NCBI RefSeq assembly: GCF_900639915.1
Contig: NZ_CAAAID010000001.1
Location: forward strand, 292,146 to 349,861
DNA length: 57,716 nucleotides
Source of the DNA: Legionella nagasakiensis
GTDB taxonomy: Bacteria > Pseudomonadota > Gammaproteobacteria > Legionellales > Legionellaceae
Direction of reading: 5' to 3'
Below, one piece after another: positions 9,601 through 17,487 of the stretch; positions within the stretch are counted from its first letter, which is position 1, and every line of letters starts with the position of its first letter. Position numbers and translations under genes: made by a program. Under the pieces are notes generated by a model. It saw nothing but the letters and a program-made list of their open reading frames with translations. It was not told where the DNA came from and made no database searches.

Positions 9601-11011
9601 AACCTTCTCCCGTGAAGATTTGTTGCCCAAGCGTTGCGGCTTCCAGGGCAGGCGATAAATCACCCGAAACACTGTTGAAATAGCTTCCTGGCACGTAGTC
9701 ACTGTCATAGGAGGGATAAATATCACTAATGACTAGCATGTTCGCTTTAGCGCAGCGAGGGTATTGGCTGTAAGGATCTTGCCAGGCCGGTTTGGGCAAA
9801 TTAAGGCTTGCGTCTGTTCCTCCCGAATAGTCAAAAGCTGAGGTGGGAGTAGATTTGCCGGCAAAATAACGCACGGCTTCATACATCATTTCAGCAATAG
9901 GGTTTCCCCACATTTGGCATTCGCCATTATTGATGTTACGGGTGGTTATCCACCCGCAACTGTATGAGTAATCCGTTTGGAAGCCTGTCACGGTGAGCCG
10001 GTTCAATGTGGCAATGATGCCGCTTACGTTGGTGAATTGACCAGTATTTAAGTTAATTTCATCCGTAATGGAGGATATATTTTTGCGGACTACTCCACCA
10101 GAAAGATTATTATTATAGGTACCCGTTAAAAGACCAAATTGCATGGAGTCATTTTCACCAAACTCCTGTAATAAGCCAATGGGTTTATGGTGTCCTGAAG
10201 CATAAGCACGGCAATTTTCTTCTACCCCTACCGCTTGGTCGCAGACTTTTACTCGCACGACATAGTCGGTAATTCCTGCAATAAATGGCCCACTGCCGCC
10301 ATTTAAAGCTCGACTTCCCGCAACGGGGCGCTCTATACTGACCCATTCCCAAATACGGTAAGGTTGATTTAATGCAACCCTTAGCAAGGGCAACCCGGAC
10401 CCATTGCGAAGTGTTGTATTGGCAAATAAATGATAGGCGTTACTGGAAGGCTGACTGTAAGGTGTGTAGTGACTGATGTCATAGCCATCAATTGCAGTAC
10501 TGCGATATTCTTTTCCCCAGCTATGGCCATCCTGAGGGACATAAGTACGTTGCAGTATGGTTTGATCGGTCGTGTCAATGGAACGATAGCCACCATACAG
10601 CACTTTGCGTAAGGCATCCAGGCGCGCTGTGGTAAGATAGTTAAGAAAATTGCCACTCCAATTTCCGGAGCATTGCTTATTAGCAGTAACGGAGACAGGA
10701 TAAAAATATTGTTCCCCGCCGCTGTATGCATAACATTTATAGCTGTCAAAATAACCGAAGTAATCAACACTGGGTTTAAAACGGATATCAATTATTCCAT
10801 CCCCATCAATATCCGTAGAGTCATTATAGGCTTCAAAATAGAGTTTATGATCACGACTAACCACCAACATGGTCAATGGAGCAACTTGATCCGTAAGAAA
10901 AAGAGGGGTCTGCGACAAATTTAAAGGCGCAGCAAAGGCGCTTCCCGAATATAAGCTGTACAAAATTAAACTAAAGAAGAGCTTATGTATCATAGGGAAG
11001 ATATGGTTCAT
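6653..11011 (-). CDS. pilY1: PilY1-type pilus tip adhesin / assembly factor
   Basis: Large secreted protein that primes type IV pilus assembly with the minor pilins and can act as a tip adhesin and calcium-dependent switch. The 1452-residue protein has an N-terminal signal peptide (hydrophobic stretch ending AFA-AP near residue 28), an acidic DGDGIIDI motif near residue 70, and a long central region. The C-terminal half is a PilY1-like beta-propeller with recurrent blades (YVGANDGMLHAFDADTG, MLVAGLNGGGQGVYALDVT, YAGDLFGNVWKINI). Asp/Asn-rich loops, including NNDNLFNDGD near the C-terminus and NNNNTPD in the middle, are possible calcium sites. A good AGGAG site precedes the start, which overlaps the pilX stop by one base. 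It is longer than the roughly 1160 residues of the Pseudomonas protein. Confidence 0.93.
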   Translation of the reverse strand: MNHIFPMIHKLFFSLILYSLYSGSAFAAPLNLSQTPLFLTDQVAPLTMLVVSRDHKLYFEAYNDSTDIDGDGIIDIRFKPSVDYFGYFDSYKCYAYSGGEQYFYPVSVTANKQCSGNWSGNFLNYLTTARLDALRKVLYGGYRSIDTTDQTILQRTYVPQDGHSWGKEYRSTAIDGYDISHYTPYSQPSSNAYHLFANTTLRNGSGLPLLRVALNQPYRIWEWVSIERPVAGSRALNGGSGPFIAGITDYVVRVKVCDQAVGVEENCRAYASGHHKPIGLLQEFGENDSMQFGLLTGTYNNNLSGGVVRKNISSITDEINLNTGQFTNVSGIIATLNRLTVTGFQTDYSYSCGWITTRNINNGECQMWGNPIAEMMYEAVRYFAGKSTPTSAFDYSGGTDASLNLPKPAWQDPYSQYPRCAKANMLVISDIYPSYDSDYVPGSYFNSVSGDLSPALEAATLGQQIFTGEGFLSLLAFIGQSAGVSDGAPTPKTVTSFGNIRGLAPHDANSQGSYYAASVAYYGWINDVNNAQGKQNIKSFMVGLSSPSPEITFNVGGHPISLIPFGKSVNGFGINPTEGQYQPTNNIVDFYIESLTDTSAVFRVNFEDVQQGADFDMDAIVKYTVTVNPNNTLTVNLETIYSAGSITQHMGYVISGTTADGVYLEVRDSDTSANNDVDYFLDTPPGQLPGQGWQDNAALPIVTTRTFTPSNQPNATLLKSPLWYAAKWGGFNDANNNNTPDQTEEFDNSGTGDPDNYFLVTNANNLQAQLAKAFASIIERTGSFSSAALSSGFLSTGTRIYQAIFRTEDWSGQLLAFAIDETTGDILTTGGGPSGSVWDAAQKLDLQNYNTGRQILTYKPSANLGIPFRWPSNPASPTNSELDLVQVNALNTNPTTALNDSDGSLRLNYLRGDQGQEEQNGGLFRDRSTLLGDIINSNPVAISMPEQQYPVVWSGNAPENNVSYSSFRQSNLNRKAVLYVGANDGMLHAFDADTGDELFAYVPSPVYQNLPQLTSPNYTHHYYADGSPTVIDVFSNNQWRTMLVAGLNGGGQGVYALDVTDPGQFNENNAASIVKWEFTDTNDADLGFTYSQPVIVRLATGQWAAIFGNGYNNTYTDGNASTTGNAVLYIVNINDGTIIKKLDTKVGMSADPLGLGRPNGMSSPVVVDLDGNSIADFVYAGDLFGNVWKINISAANASQWDFSFKSGNTPLPFFVAMDSNGNRQPITIKPTISRLDVNASGLQIHIGTGKYLETSDKTDTSIQTIYTLRDTHTTSISGRAELRQQTILSEEGNVRVVSENLLANNDRGWYLDLIVGGVARGERIISNMIFLNKKIIFSTIIPTDDPCDFGGESWLMELNAFTGARLNYHVFDLNNDNLFNDGDAVVHSEGGQDVSVPASGVQPNVGLINTPAVLNAGNIEYKYLPGTSGDIQKVTENPGSSRFGRQSWQQLQ

Positions 11012-11520
11012 CAGAATCTCCTTCCTATGGTTGTTTGTAAGATACTGACGGCAGTATCTGATGATCCTGTACCTCTTGCCGTAATTTGATAATAAAAAGT
11101 GCCCGTACTTTTTTTAGAAGAATCACCCAGCTCGGGGGAGTCTGGGACAAATTGTAGGAACTCAACAATGTAGCGAGGTGGGCTTGCTATGTTATTTAGT
11201 TGTGAAGGATAGGCGGCGGAATTAGCTTCCCACCATGCGCTTGATTGCGCTGAAAAATTTATATTTTGATAGGTTTCTTGCGCACAAGGAAATGGAGAAC
11301 AAGTTGCAAGTACCGGAGGCTCTTGACTTAAGGAAAGTACCCAGGCTTCGCCTGCGGCAAGCGCTGATTCAGCTGCATTAAATGATAATTCTTTGTCCTG
11401 AAGATTGCTCGCCATTTTTTCCTGAAATTGGGTCACTTGCATGGTACTGATGCCGAGTAAAGATACGACAAATAAAAGGAGCAATGTCACGGCTAAGGTC
11501 GCGCCTGAATGTTTTTTCAT
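11011..11520 (-). CDS. pilX: Minor pilin PilX
   Basis: Type IV pilus minor pilin, 169 residues. It begins MKKHSGATLAVTLLLL, a short basic leader followed by the PilX-type GAT...LL hydrophobic helix, with Glu34 after the hydrophobic core. Next come MASNLQDKELSFNAAESALAAGE, the conserved PilX AAESAL region, and a globular tail with one Cys pair (ATCSPFPCAQ). The start overlaps the pilW stop by 4 bp and the stop overlaps pilY1, so the set is translationally coupled. It would join PilV, PilW and PilY1 in the tip/priming complex at the inner membrane. Confidence 0.88.
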   Translation of the reverse strand: MKKHSGATLAVTLLLLFVVSLLGISTMQVTQFQEKMASNLQDKELSFNAAESALAAGEAWVLSLSQEPPVLATCSPFPCAQETYQNINFSAQSSAWWEANSAAYPSQLNNIASPPRYIVEFLQFVPDSPELGDSSKKSTGTFYYQITARGTGSSDTAVSILQTTIGRRF

Positions 11521-12530
11521 GATGGTAACCCTCTGTTACGGATGGTCACAAAACTTTGCCATTCACGGCGTAATTTACGGTCAGTTGGCGTATAAGATGC
11601 GCCATTAAATTGATACGATTGTGGGCGGCTTGCGACATTTTCAATCGTAGAAAATAGTAGGTTAATCTTAAGGCTAATGACATTATTCCAATTATTACTG
11701 CTATTGACTTCAGTCGCTGATTGATAATGATCAGCGGTCTTATCATCATTGGTGTCAACCCCATAAAGAATGCGCATTTGTTCCACGCCTTCGACAATTT
11801 CTACCTCATTGCCATTAATATCTTGTCTTATCAAAGCGTAAATGGGTTGGCCGCTGGCGTTGGTGCGGCCAGTATTTTTTATATAGAATGCATAATAAAC
11901 ATAACGCATGACGTGTGCACCTGCTATATAAGGTGCGCTTAGATCATTGCTGGTGTTCTCATTGACCGTATGAGTAATGGCTGTGGCATTCGTGTTACCG
12001 CCTGCAATAAAAATATCGCCAACAAGACAATTACTGATCATAACGACTTCACCGGCCTGAATTCCTAATCGATCGTAGACTAAAATCGGATTATTGGTTT
12101 GATTCATATCGTCTCTTAGCTGAACATTCGTGTTGGACGCCATTCTTATTTCCAGAACATCCGTGTCAGGAAGTACTTTGCCTGTCAAGTTACTTGGAAG
12201 TGTTGGGCTAAACGATCCACTTAAACCATCAAAACCGAGCAATGGCTTATCATAAAGCAATGTAACGGAAGGCGTTTTGACACGATTGGTAATCTGAGCA
12301 AATTCTTCACTGGCACACCCTTGATAACCTGCCATTCGAATTTCGCGAGTTAAAAAATAATTAGCATAGCGTGCATTTTCCTGTAGGCGTGCCAATCCTG
12401 TTTGAATCTGGTAGTTGGCTTTATTTGACAGATAAATCGATCCTGTAGTGGCAACTAACAGTGCGCCTAAGGTAATGGCAATCATGAATTCAATGATGGA
12501 GAAGCCGTTGCTATGCTTTTTGAAATTCAT
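11517..12530 (-). CDS. pilW: Minor pilin PilW
   Basis: Type IV pilus assembly protein of 337 residues. The class III leader ends at Gly9 and is followed by FSIIEFMIAITLGALLVA, the methylated-Phe, Glu5-type pilin helix. The conserved PilW stretch LQENARYANYFLTREIRMAGYQGC follows. The long globular domain contains EVEIVEGVEQMRILYGVDT, a typical PilW signature near the C-terminus. The gene overlaps pilV by 4 bp upstream and pilX by 4 bp downstream. The prepilin peptidase PilD needed for processing is not in this window. Confidence 0.9.
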   Translation of the reverse strand: MNFKKHSNGFSIIEFMIAITLGALLVATTGSIYLSNKANYQIQTGLARLQENARYANYFLTREIRMAGYQGCASEEFAQITNRVKTPSVTLLYDKPLLGFDGLSGSFSPTLPSNLTGKVLPDTDVLEIRMASNTNVQLRDDMNQTNNPILVYDRLGIQAGEVVMISNCLVGDIFIAGGNTNATAITHTVNENTSNDLSAPYIAGAHVMRYVYYAFYIKNTGRTNASGQPIYALIRQDINGNEVEIVEGVEQMRILYGVDTNDDKTADHYQSATEVNSSNNWNNVISLKINLLFSTIENVASRPQSYQFNGASYTPTDRKLRREWQSFVTIRNRGLPS

Positions 12531-13009
12531 AACTGAGCCTCCACTGCAAGACAGGTCAAGTCGACTTGAGCGTTACCGCTGCAATTTAATCCAGTGGCAC
12601 CAGTGCGATTATTATCCCAATAGAGGGTGATGGTATAACGATTGCCATTACCGACCACGGTTCCTTGACCAGAAGGCAGTAAAAGAGCATTTTTACTGTT
12701 CCACTGATAGGCATCAAGTTGAGCGATTTGACTTGAACTGCAGGTTGTACAACCAGGATTATCTGGAATGCCTGATAAATTATTGTAAAGCCCTGTTTTA
12801 ACACCGCTGTAGTTGGCACGCATACGATCGAGCATATTGTTTGCTTGGCTTATGGCAATGGATCGCATCTGTGCAGAATGGTTATAGCGGATCATATTGA
12901 GCTGGATTGCTGCAACGCCCAACAATCCAATGGCCAATACTATCACGCTAATCAGCACTTCAATTAAACTGAACCCGTTTTGGTGTTTGGCTGATATTCT
13001 TGTGTCCAT
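12527..13009 (-). CDS. pilV: Minor pilin PilV
   Basis: First gene of the minor pilin operon, 160 residues. The leader ends in NG before FSLIEVLISVIVLAIGLLGVAAIQL, a canonical prepilin peptidase site with Glu5, followed by the PilV-type region MRSIAISQANNMLDRMRANYSGV. Cys pairs (GCTTCSSS) and a C-terminal CSGNAQVDLTC segment could form disulfides. The usual FimT/FimU gene that precedes pilV in Pseudomonas, and the PilE gene that follows pilY1, are absent on both sides, so these must be elsewhere or missing. I found no convincing promoter in the 156 bp upstream. Confidence 0.9.
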   Translation of the reverse strand: MDTRISAKHQNGFSLIEVLISVIVLAIGLLGVAAIQLNMIRYNHSAQMRSIAISQANNMLDRMRANYSGVKTGLYNNLSGIPDNPGCTTCSSSQIAQLDAYQWNSKNALLLPSGQGTVVGNGNRYTITLYWDNNRTGATGLNCSGNAQVDLTCLAVEAQL

Positions 13010-13116
13010 TGGTAAATATTTCCATGGTTACACTATAATAATAGTTTAAATTTTGATCTTTTTGGTTTAATTTATGGTTATTTTCGACGTAGGCTGCAAA
13101 TAAGCGCTTAACGGTT

Positions 13117-13156
13117 CCTCCCTTTGTACTATAAAGGGAGGTTAGGAGGGATTTTT
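13117..13156 (-). repeat. Intergenic hairpin repeat downstream of suhB (copy 1)
   Basis: On the minus strand this begins AAAAATCCCTCCTAACCTCC and forms a hairpin CCTCCCTTT/AAAGGGAGG (arms 13141-13133 and 13125-13117). The same sequence occurs at 18271-18305, also just after a stop codon and in the same orientation relative to the gene it follows. It probably acts at transcript 3' ends, but it has no typical U-tract after the stem. Confidence 0.65.
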
Positions 13157-13165
13157 TCAAACTTT

Positions 13166-13954
13166 TTAGACTTTAATCACAGGCGCAAGCGTTTGTAGAA
13201 GTGATTTGAATACTTTCGGGGTGCCTGCAATAACGTCACCTTGTTTCAAATAATTTTCTCCACCTTGCGGGTCACCGACCAATCCACCTGCTTCTTTAAC
13301 CAGTAAAGCGCCCGCGGCTATATCCCAAGGGCGCAAACCAAATTCCCAGAATCCATCCAGTCTGCCGCTGGCAACATAAGCCAAATCCAAAGCAGCGGAA
13401 CCTGTACGGCGTAACCCTGCACATTGCCCATATAACGCTTCAAACGTTGGCAAATAGCGTCTTGCTATTTCTTTATTGCGAAACGTAAATCCTGTGCCTA
13501 ATAAAGCAGAATTAAGCTGGGATTGTTTTGAAACACGAATGCGCCGATCATTTAAGCGAGCACCGCTGCCACGGCTTGCTGTGAAACATTCATGGCGTAG
13601 AGGATCATAAACCACGCCGTGTTCAATGCGCTCTTTGATTCGCACGGCAATTGAAACGGCATAAAATGGAAAACCATGCAGATAATTATTGGTTCCATCG
13701 AGCGGATCAATAATCCATACTGTTTCAGCATCATCTTGATAAACACCGCTTTCTTCCGCAATAATGCCGTGTTCCGGGTAAGCTTTATGAATGGTTTGCA
13801 TGATGGTTTGTTCTGATTTTATGTCAACTTCAGAAAAATATTCTTCATGACTTTTTGTTGTAATTTTGATACGGTCAAGTTGCTCAATATGACGAATAAT
13901 GATTTCACCGGCTTGGCGGGCAGCGCCGATGGCTATATTTAAAAGAGGATGCAT
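13166..13954 (-). CDS. suhB: Inositol-1-monophosphatase family protein SuhB
   Basis: Magnesium-dependent phosphatase of the FIG superfamily; in E. coli SuhB also joins the rRNA antitermination complex. The metal-site motifs are all present: EESGVY, WIIDPLDGTNNYLHGFP and WDIAAGALLVKEAGG. The start at 13954 gives MHPLLNIAI, which matches the conserved start of SuhB, whereas an upstream in-frame start would add 13 hydrophobic residues not found in the family. The length from this start is 262 residues, normal for the family. It is divergent from trmJ. Confidence 0.93.
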   Translation of the reverse strand: MHPLLNIAIGAARQAGEIIIRHIEQLDRIKITTKSHEEYFSEVDIKSEQTIMQTIHKAYPEHGIIAEESGVYQDDAETVWIIDPLDGTNNYLHGFPFYAVSIAVRIKERIEHGVVYDPLRHECFTASRGSGARLNDRRIRVSKQSQLNSALLGTGFTFRNKEIARRYLPTFEALYGQCAGLRRTGSAALDLAYVASGRLDGFWEFGLRPWDIAAGALLVKEAGGLVGDPQGGENYLKQGDVIAGTPKVFKSLLQTLAPVIKV

Positions 13955-14043
13955 AAGTTTACTCTTGGTTAACAAAAGCAAAAATTGTAGCATATTTTGG
14001 CCTGCTGGCTCATCTTGGAAATAAATAGACTTAATTATAGATT

Positions 14044-14778
14044 ATGAAGTTTGATTCTATTCGTATTGTTTTGGTAGCGACGTCACATCCAGGTAATATT
14101 GGTGCTGCGGCACGTGCAATGAAAACGATGGGATTACACCGGCTTTATTTGGTTTCACCTAAATCATTTCCAGACTTGCGGGCCTATGAAATGGCGGCTG
14201 GTGCTGATGATGTATTGCATAATGCGGTGGTGACTCATTCACTCCTGGATGCCCTGGCAGATTGTCAATTGGTTTTGGCAACCAGCGCGCGGCCTCGTGA
14301 TATCGCTTTACAGGGACTAACGCCAAGAATGCAAGCAGCACTTATTAGTGAAACGCCAGACCATGTGGAAATAGCCATTGTATTTGGACGTGAACATGCA
14401 GGTTTAACGAATGAGGAATTGTTATATTGCCATTACCATATACAGATTCCTAGTAATCCTGACTATGGTTCTCTTAATCTTGCCCAGGCCGTACAAATTA
14501 TTGCTTACGAAATAAGAATGGCATTGATTGCGCCTAGAGCCCAAGTTGATATGGGTAATGAAAGTCAGGCAACCATGAAGGAAGTTGAGCAATTTTATGC
14601 TCATTTACAAGACGTTCTAGTAGCGATTGATTTTCTTAAGTTATCCAACCCAAAGCGTTTATTACAACGATTGCGACGGATGTTTAACCGCATCAAACTT
14701 GAACGTATGGAAGTAAATATTTTGCGTGGCATATTGACGCATATTCAATATGCTATGAATAAAGGAAAGGATCAATGA
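14044..14778 (+). CDS. trmJ: tRNA (cytidine/uridine-32-2'-O)-methyltransferase TrmJ
   Basis: SPOUT-class RNA methyltransferase that 2'-O-methylates residue 32 of some tRNAs using S-adenosylmethionine. The 244 residues match TrmJ. Visible are [23 protein letters not shown] near the N-terminus, the knot-forming [14 protein letters not shown] segment and [22 protein letters not shown], both hallmark TrmJ motifs, then a helical C-terminal extension. The stop overlaps an upstream possible start of iscS, the same trmJ-isc arrangement seen in many gammaproteobacteria. No iscR regulator gene lies between them here. Confidence 0.93.
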   Translation: MKFDSIRIVLVATSHPGNIGAAARAMKTMGLHRLYLVSPKSFPDLRAYEMAAGADDVLHNAVVTHSLLDALADCQLVLATSARPRDIALQGLTPRMQAALISETPDHVEIAIVFGREHAGLTNEELLYCHYHIQIPSNPDYGSLNLAQAVQIIAYEIRMALIAPRAQVDMGNESQATMKEVEQFYAHLQDVLVAIDFLKLSNPKRLLQRLRRMFNRIKLERMEVNILRGILTHIQYAMNKGKDQ

Positions 14779-14795
14779 AAGAGACAGGAATTTAC

Positions 14796-15965
14796 ATGAG
14801 TAAACAACCCATTTATTTGGATTATATGGCTACTACACCCGTTGACCCCTACGTGGTTGAGCAAATGATTAAATATCTTGGACCTGATGGGCATTTTGGT
14901 AATCCTTCCTCTAAAACTCATAGTTATGGGCAGACAGCGGCCAAGGCAGTAGAACGAGCACGGATGCAAATAGCGGATGTGATCGGTGCATCGCCCGAAG
15001 AAATTGTATTCACTTCAGGTGCAACAGAGGCGGATAATTTGGCCATTTTGGGTGCAGCTCGGTTTTATCAACGGAAGGGCCGCCATGTGATAACCATGGT
15101 GACGGAACATAAAGCGGTGTTGGATAGCTTCCATCAATTAGAGCGTGAAGGATTCCAAGTGACTTATCTCAACCCTCAGGAAAATGGGTTGTTGGATATG
15201 AATATTTTGGAACAATCACTGCGTAGCGATACAATTTTAGTTTCAGTGATGCATGTTAATAATGAAATTGGAGTGATCCAGGACATAGAGGCCATTGGCA
15301 CACTCTTACAGGGTAAGGGTATTATTTTTCATGTTGATGCGGCGCAAAGTGCTGGGAAACTTGAACTGAATTTACAGAATATGGCCGTTGATCTAATGTC
15401 TTTTTCTGCTCATAAGAATTATGGTCCCAAAGGAGTTGGAGCATTATATGTTAGGCACAAACCGCGAATACGATTACAACCATTGAGTTATGGCGGTGGA
15501 CATGAGGGTGGCATGCGTTCTGGTACATTACCTACGCATCAAATTGTAGGAATGGGAGAAGCATTTATTTTGTCAGAGAAGCTTAGGGAAAATGAGCAGT
15601 CTCGCCTCTTGCATCTGAGAGAACAATTGTGGCAGGGGATTAAACATTTACCAGGGATTCGATTGAATGGCCACAGTCAACAACGAATTGCTGGTAATCT
15701 CAACATTAGTTTTGAGAGGATTGACAGTGAATCTCTGTTAGTGGCATTGAGTGATCTTGCTGTATCCACCACTTCTGCTTGCTCGTCTGCGAGTTCGCAA
15801 CCTTCCTACGTCTTACGGGCATTGGGTCTTAGTGAAGAATTGGCTTATAGTTCTATTAGACTGTCCCTTGGTCGATTTACTACTGAAGAACACGTCAGAC
15901 ATGCCATCACTGTAATATGTAAAGGAATTACTGCATTACACGAAAAACATCAGTTTGAGGTATAA
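14796..15965 (+). CDS. iscS: Cysteine desulfurase IscS
   Basis: PLP enzyme that takes sulfur from cysteine for Fe-S clusters and tRNA thiolation. From this start the protein is 389 residues, beginning [18 protein letters not shown]. The PLP lysine is in [10 protein letters not shown] (about Lys207) and the catalytic cysteine in [19 protein letters not shown] (about Cys329), matching IscS numbering. An alternative ATG at 14775 overlaps the trmJ stop by 4 bp and has a strong AAGGA site; the family length favours 14796, but coupling to trmJ supports the other. IscU, HscA/B, ferredoxin and IscR are not nearby. Confidence 0.93.
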   Translation: MSKQPIYLDYMATTPVDPYVVEQMIKYLGPDGHFGNPSSKTHSYGQTAAKAVERARMQIADVIGASPEEIVFTSGATEADNLAILGAARFYQRKGRHVITMVTEHKAVLDSFHQLEREGFQVTYLNPQENGLLDMNILEQSLRSDTILVSVMHVNNEIGVIQDIEAIGTLLQGKGIIFHVDAAQSAGKLELNLQNMAVDLMSFSAHKNYGPKGVGALYVRHKPRIRLQPLSYGGGHEGGMRSGTLPTHQIVGMGEAFILSEKLRENEQSRLLHLREQLWQGIKHLPGIRLNGHSQQRIAGNLNISFERIDSESLLVALSDLAVSTTSACSSASSQPSYVLRALGLSEELAYSSIRLSLGRFTTEEHVRHAITVICKGITALHEKHQFEV

Positions 15966-16020
15966 TAACCTCTATTCGGGGTTATAATAAGTACATGAGT
16001 TGATTTTGAGAGACCGATTA

Positions 16021-16383
16021 ATGAGTGAAGTCATTCAGCATACAAATAGTTCTAAGCAAGGCATTGATTTAACAGAAGCTGCTATGAAGCATGTGCTGTC
16101 TTATTTAACGAAACAAGACAGCAAAGGGATTCGGTTGTCTGTTAAAAAAACGGGTTGTTCCGGTTTATCTTATGTTATAGATTACATCAGCTCGCCCGTA
16201 GCAGAAGATATTGTTTTGCCGCTTGTTGATGATTATGTCGTGTGTATTGATAAGGGAAGCTATCCATATCTTAAAGGGATGCAAATTGATTATGTCAAGC
16301 AAGGCTTAAACCATAAATTTGTGTTTCATAATCCAAATCAAACAGGCCAGTGTGGTTGTGGTGAGAGTTTTACAGTAGATTAG
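16021..16383 (+). CDS. iscA: A-type Fe-S cluster carrier (IscA/SufA/ErpA family)
   Basis: Small Fe-S carrier protein of 120 residues. It carries the three family cysteines, Cys46 in KKTGCSGLSY and Cys111/Cys113 in the C-terminal GQCGCGESF. The ATG at 16021 is chosen over an upstream TTG because it has a GAGAG site and fits the family length. It follows iscS by 55 bp and probably takes clusters built elsewhere, since no scaffold gene is present here. Sequence alone cannot settle whether it is IscA-, SufA- or ErpA-like. Confidence 0.85.
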   Translation: MSEVIQHTNSSKQGIDLTEAAMKHVLSYLTKQDSKGIRLSVKKTGCSGLSYVIDYISSPVAEDIVLPLVDDYVVCIDKGSYPYLKGMQIDYVKQGLNHKFVFHNPNQTGQCGCGESFTVD

Positions 16384-16736
16384 CCATTTTTGTCATAGGA
16401 TAACTTTCTGTAGATCGCTTTCGCAGCTCAATTGCATTCCATCAAAAGAGCGGTTCCATACCCTCATGGGATTTTGTGTAATATTACCATTTCTCTGTGC
16501 ATTCCTCTTATCTGCTGTGATTTTTGCAAGAATCCTGCTGCATTTTGGATATTAAATATGCAATTTTAAGTAAAAAAACACTTAAGCTTCACTTAATAAA
16601 TGAATATCATTAAAACAATGTTTACACTCTTTGAGACATTTGTTATTATATGAATCATGATGTTCGGTCCATGGATATTGATCGGATGCAGTAAATTATC
16701 TAATAGAACGATTGATAGAATAGATTGGAGAAAAAA
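16384..16736. other. 353-bp non-coding gap upstream of fis
   Basis: This AT-rich spacer carries no plausible gene. It holds the fis promoter (16621-16649), an apparent leader of about 80 bases, and long A/T tracts (for example TAAAAAAACA near 16570) that could bend DNA. I see no riboswitch or tRNA in it. Confidence 0.6.
16621..16649 (+). promoter_or_regulatory. Sigma-70 promoter for fis
   Basis: TTTACA (16621-16626) and TATTAT (16644-16649) are separated by exactly 17 bp. Transcription would start near 16656 and give a leader of about 80 bases before the fis ATG. Confidence 0.6.
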
Positions 16737-17021
16737 ATGAGTGCAGTAATGCAAGATGTTCAACAAAATGAAGCATTATCACAGCAAGTGGTTCATGCCG
16801 TGAAAGGTTATTTGAATGCGGTAACCAGTAAAGATGCCAATTTGAATTTATACCAACTTATTGTGGAAGAAGTTGAAGCGCCTCTTTTTCGCACAGTGAT
16901 GGAAATGACGCGTTACAATCAATCAAAGGCAGCTCGTGTACTAGGTGTTAGTCGTGGTACGTTGCGCACGAAGCTGAAACGCTATTTTGATGATGAGTTT
17001 ATTGGAACTCGTGAATTTTAA
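16737..17021 (+). CDS. fis: Fis-family nucleoid-associated regulator
   Basis: Small DNA-bending regulator (94 residues from the ATG at 16737, which has GGAG upstream). The C-terminal half has the Fis helix-turn-helix, YNQSKAARVLGVSRGTLRTKLKRY, nearly identical in style to E. coli Fis. The N-terminal half carries the beta-arm and dimer helices, with LNLYQLIVEEVEAPLFRTVM. Legionella is known to encode several Fis paralogs, and this one alone cannot be assigned a paralog number. It is not linked to dusB as in enterics. A separate promoter region precedes it and rnpB follows 39 bp downstream. Confidence 0.92.
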   Translation: MSAVMQDVQQNEALSQQVVHAVKGYLNAVTSKDANLNLYQLIVEEVEAPLFRTVMEMTRYNQSKAARVLGVSRGTLRTKLKRYFDDEFIGTREF

Positions 17022-17043
17022 TATGGCCTTGTGCTAACCACTC

Positions 17044-17052
17044 TGCTATTAT
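17044..17052 (+). promoter_or_regulatory. Extended -10 element for rnpB
   Basis: TGCTATTAT (17044-17052) is a TGn extended -10 box about 8 bp before the RNase P RNA 5' end. No good -35 hexamer lies at 17 bp spacing, which fits an extended -10 promoter. Confidence 0.5.
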
Positions 17053-17060
17053 TAATTACA

Positions 17061-17416
17061 AAGTCGGTCAGGCAATCGCTCTTTGCTATTGCAAAGGGAG
17101 GAAAGTCCGGGCTCCATAGGGCGGAGTGCCAGGTAACGCCTGGGAGATGTAAGTCTACGGAAAGTGCCACAGAAAATATACCGCCTGTATTTTGCAGGTA
17201 AGGGTGAAAAGGTGCGGTAAGAGCGCACCGCGCGATTGGTAACAATCGTGGCAGGGAAAACCCCACTTGGAGCAAGACCAAATAGGAATCTAGATGATCC
17301 GTGCAGATCATGACACATGGCCCGTGTGGGATTCGGGTAGGTCGCTTGAGGTAAACGGTGACGTTTATCCCAGATGAATGATTGCCCACGACAGAACCCG
17401 GCTTATCGACCGACTT
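17061..17416 (+). ncRNA. rnpB: RNase P RNA (bacterial type A)
   Basis: Catalytic RNA of RNase P, which trims tRNA 5' leaders. The strand carries the highly conserved GAAAGTCCGGGCTCC, AGGGTGCCAGGTAACGCCTGG-like and AAGGGTGAAAAGGTGCGGTA segments, then AGCAAGACCAAATAGG and ACAGAACCCGGCTTATCG near the 3' end. P1 is closed by AAGTCGGTC (17061-17069) pairing with GACCGACTT (17408-17416), followed by eight Ts that form the terminator. The P12 arm, after CAAATAGG, looks somewhat extended compared with E. coli M1 RNA. Confidence 0.97.
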
Positions 17417-17422
17417 TTTTTT
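17408..17422 (+). terminator. Intrinsic terminator of rnpB
   Basis: The P1 3' strand (GACCGAC) is followed at once by eight Ts at 17415-17422. The closing helix of the RNA itself thus serves as the terminator stem. Confidence 0.7.
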
Positions 17423-17487
17423 ATCTTTACTTGATTCTTGTTTTATCTCCCCTTACGATCGCGCTTTCACTTACGTAGGCTGGCATC

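Noticed and set aside
17018-17389. Minus-strand reading frames of 88-123 codons across the RNase P RNA
   Set aside because: They lie opposite rnpB; the conserved RNA motifs on the + strand explain this sequence fully.
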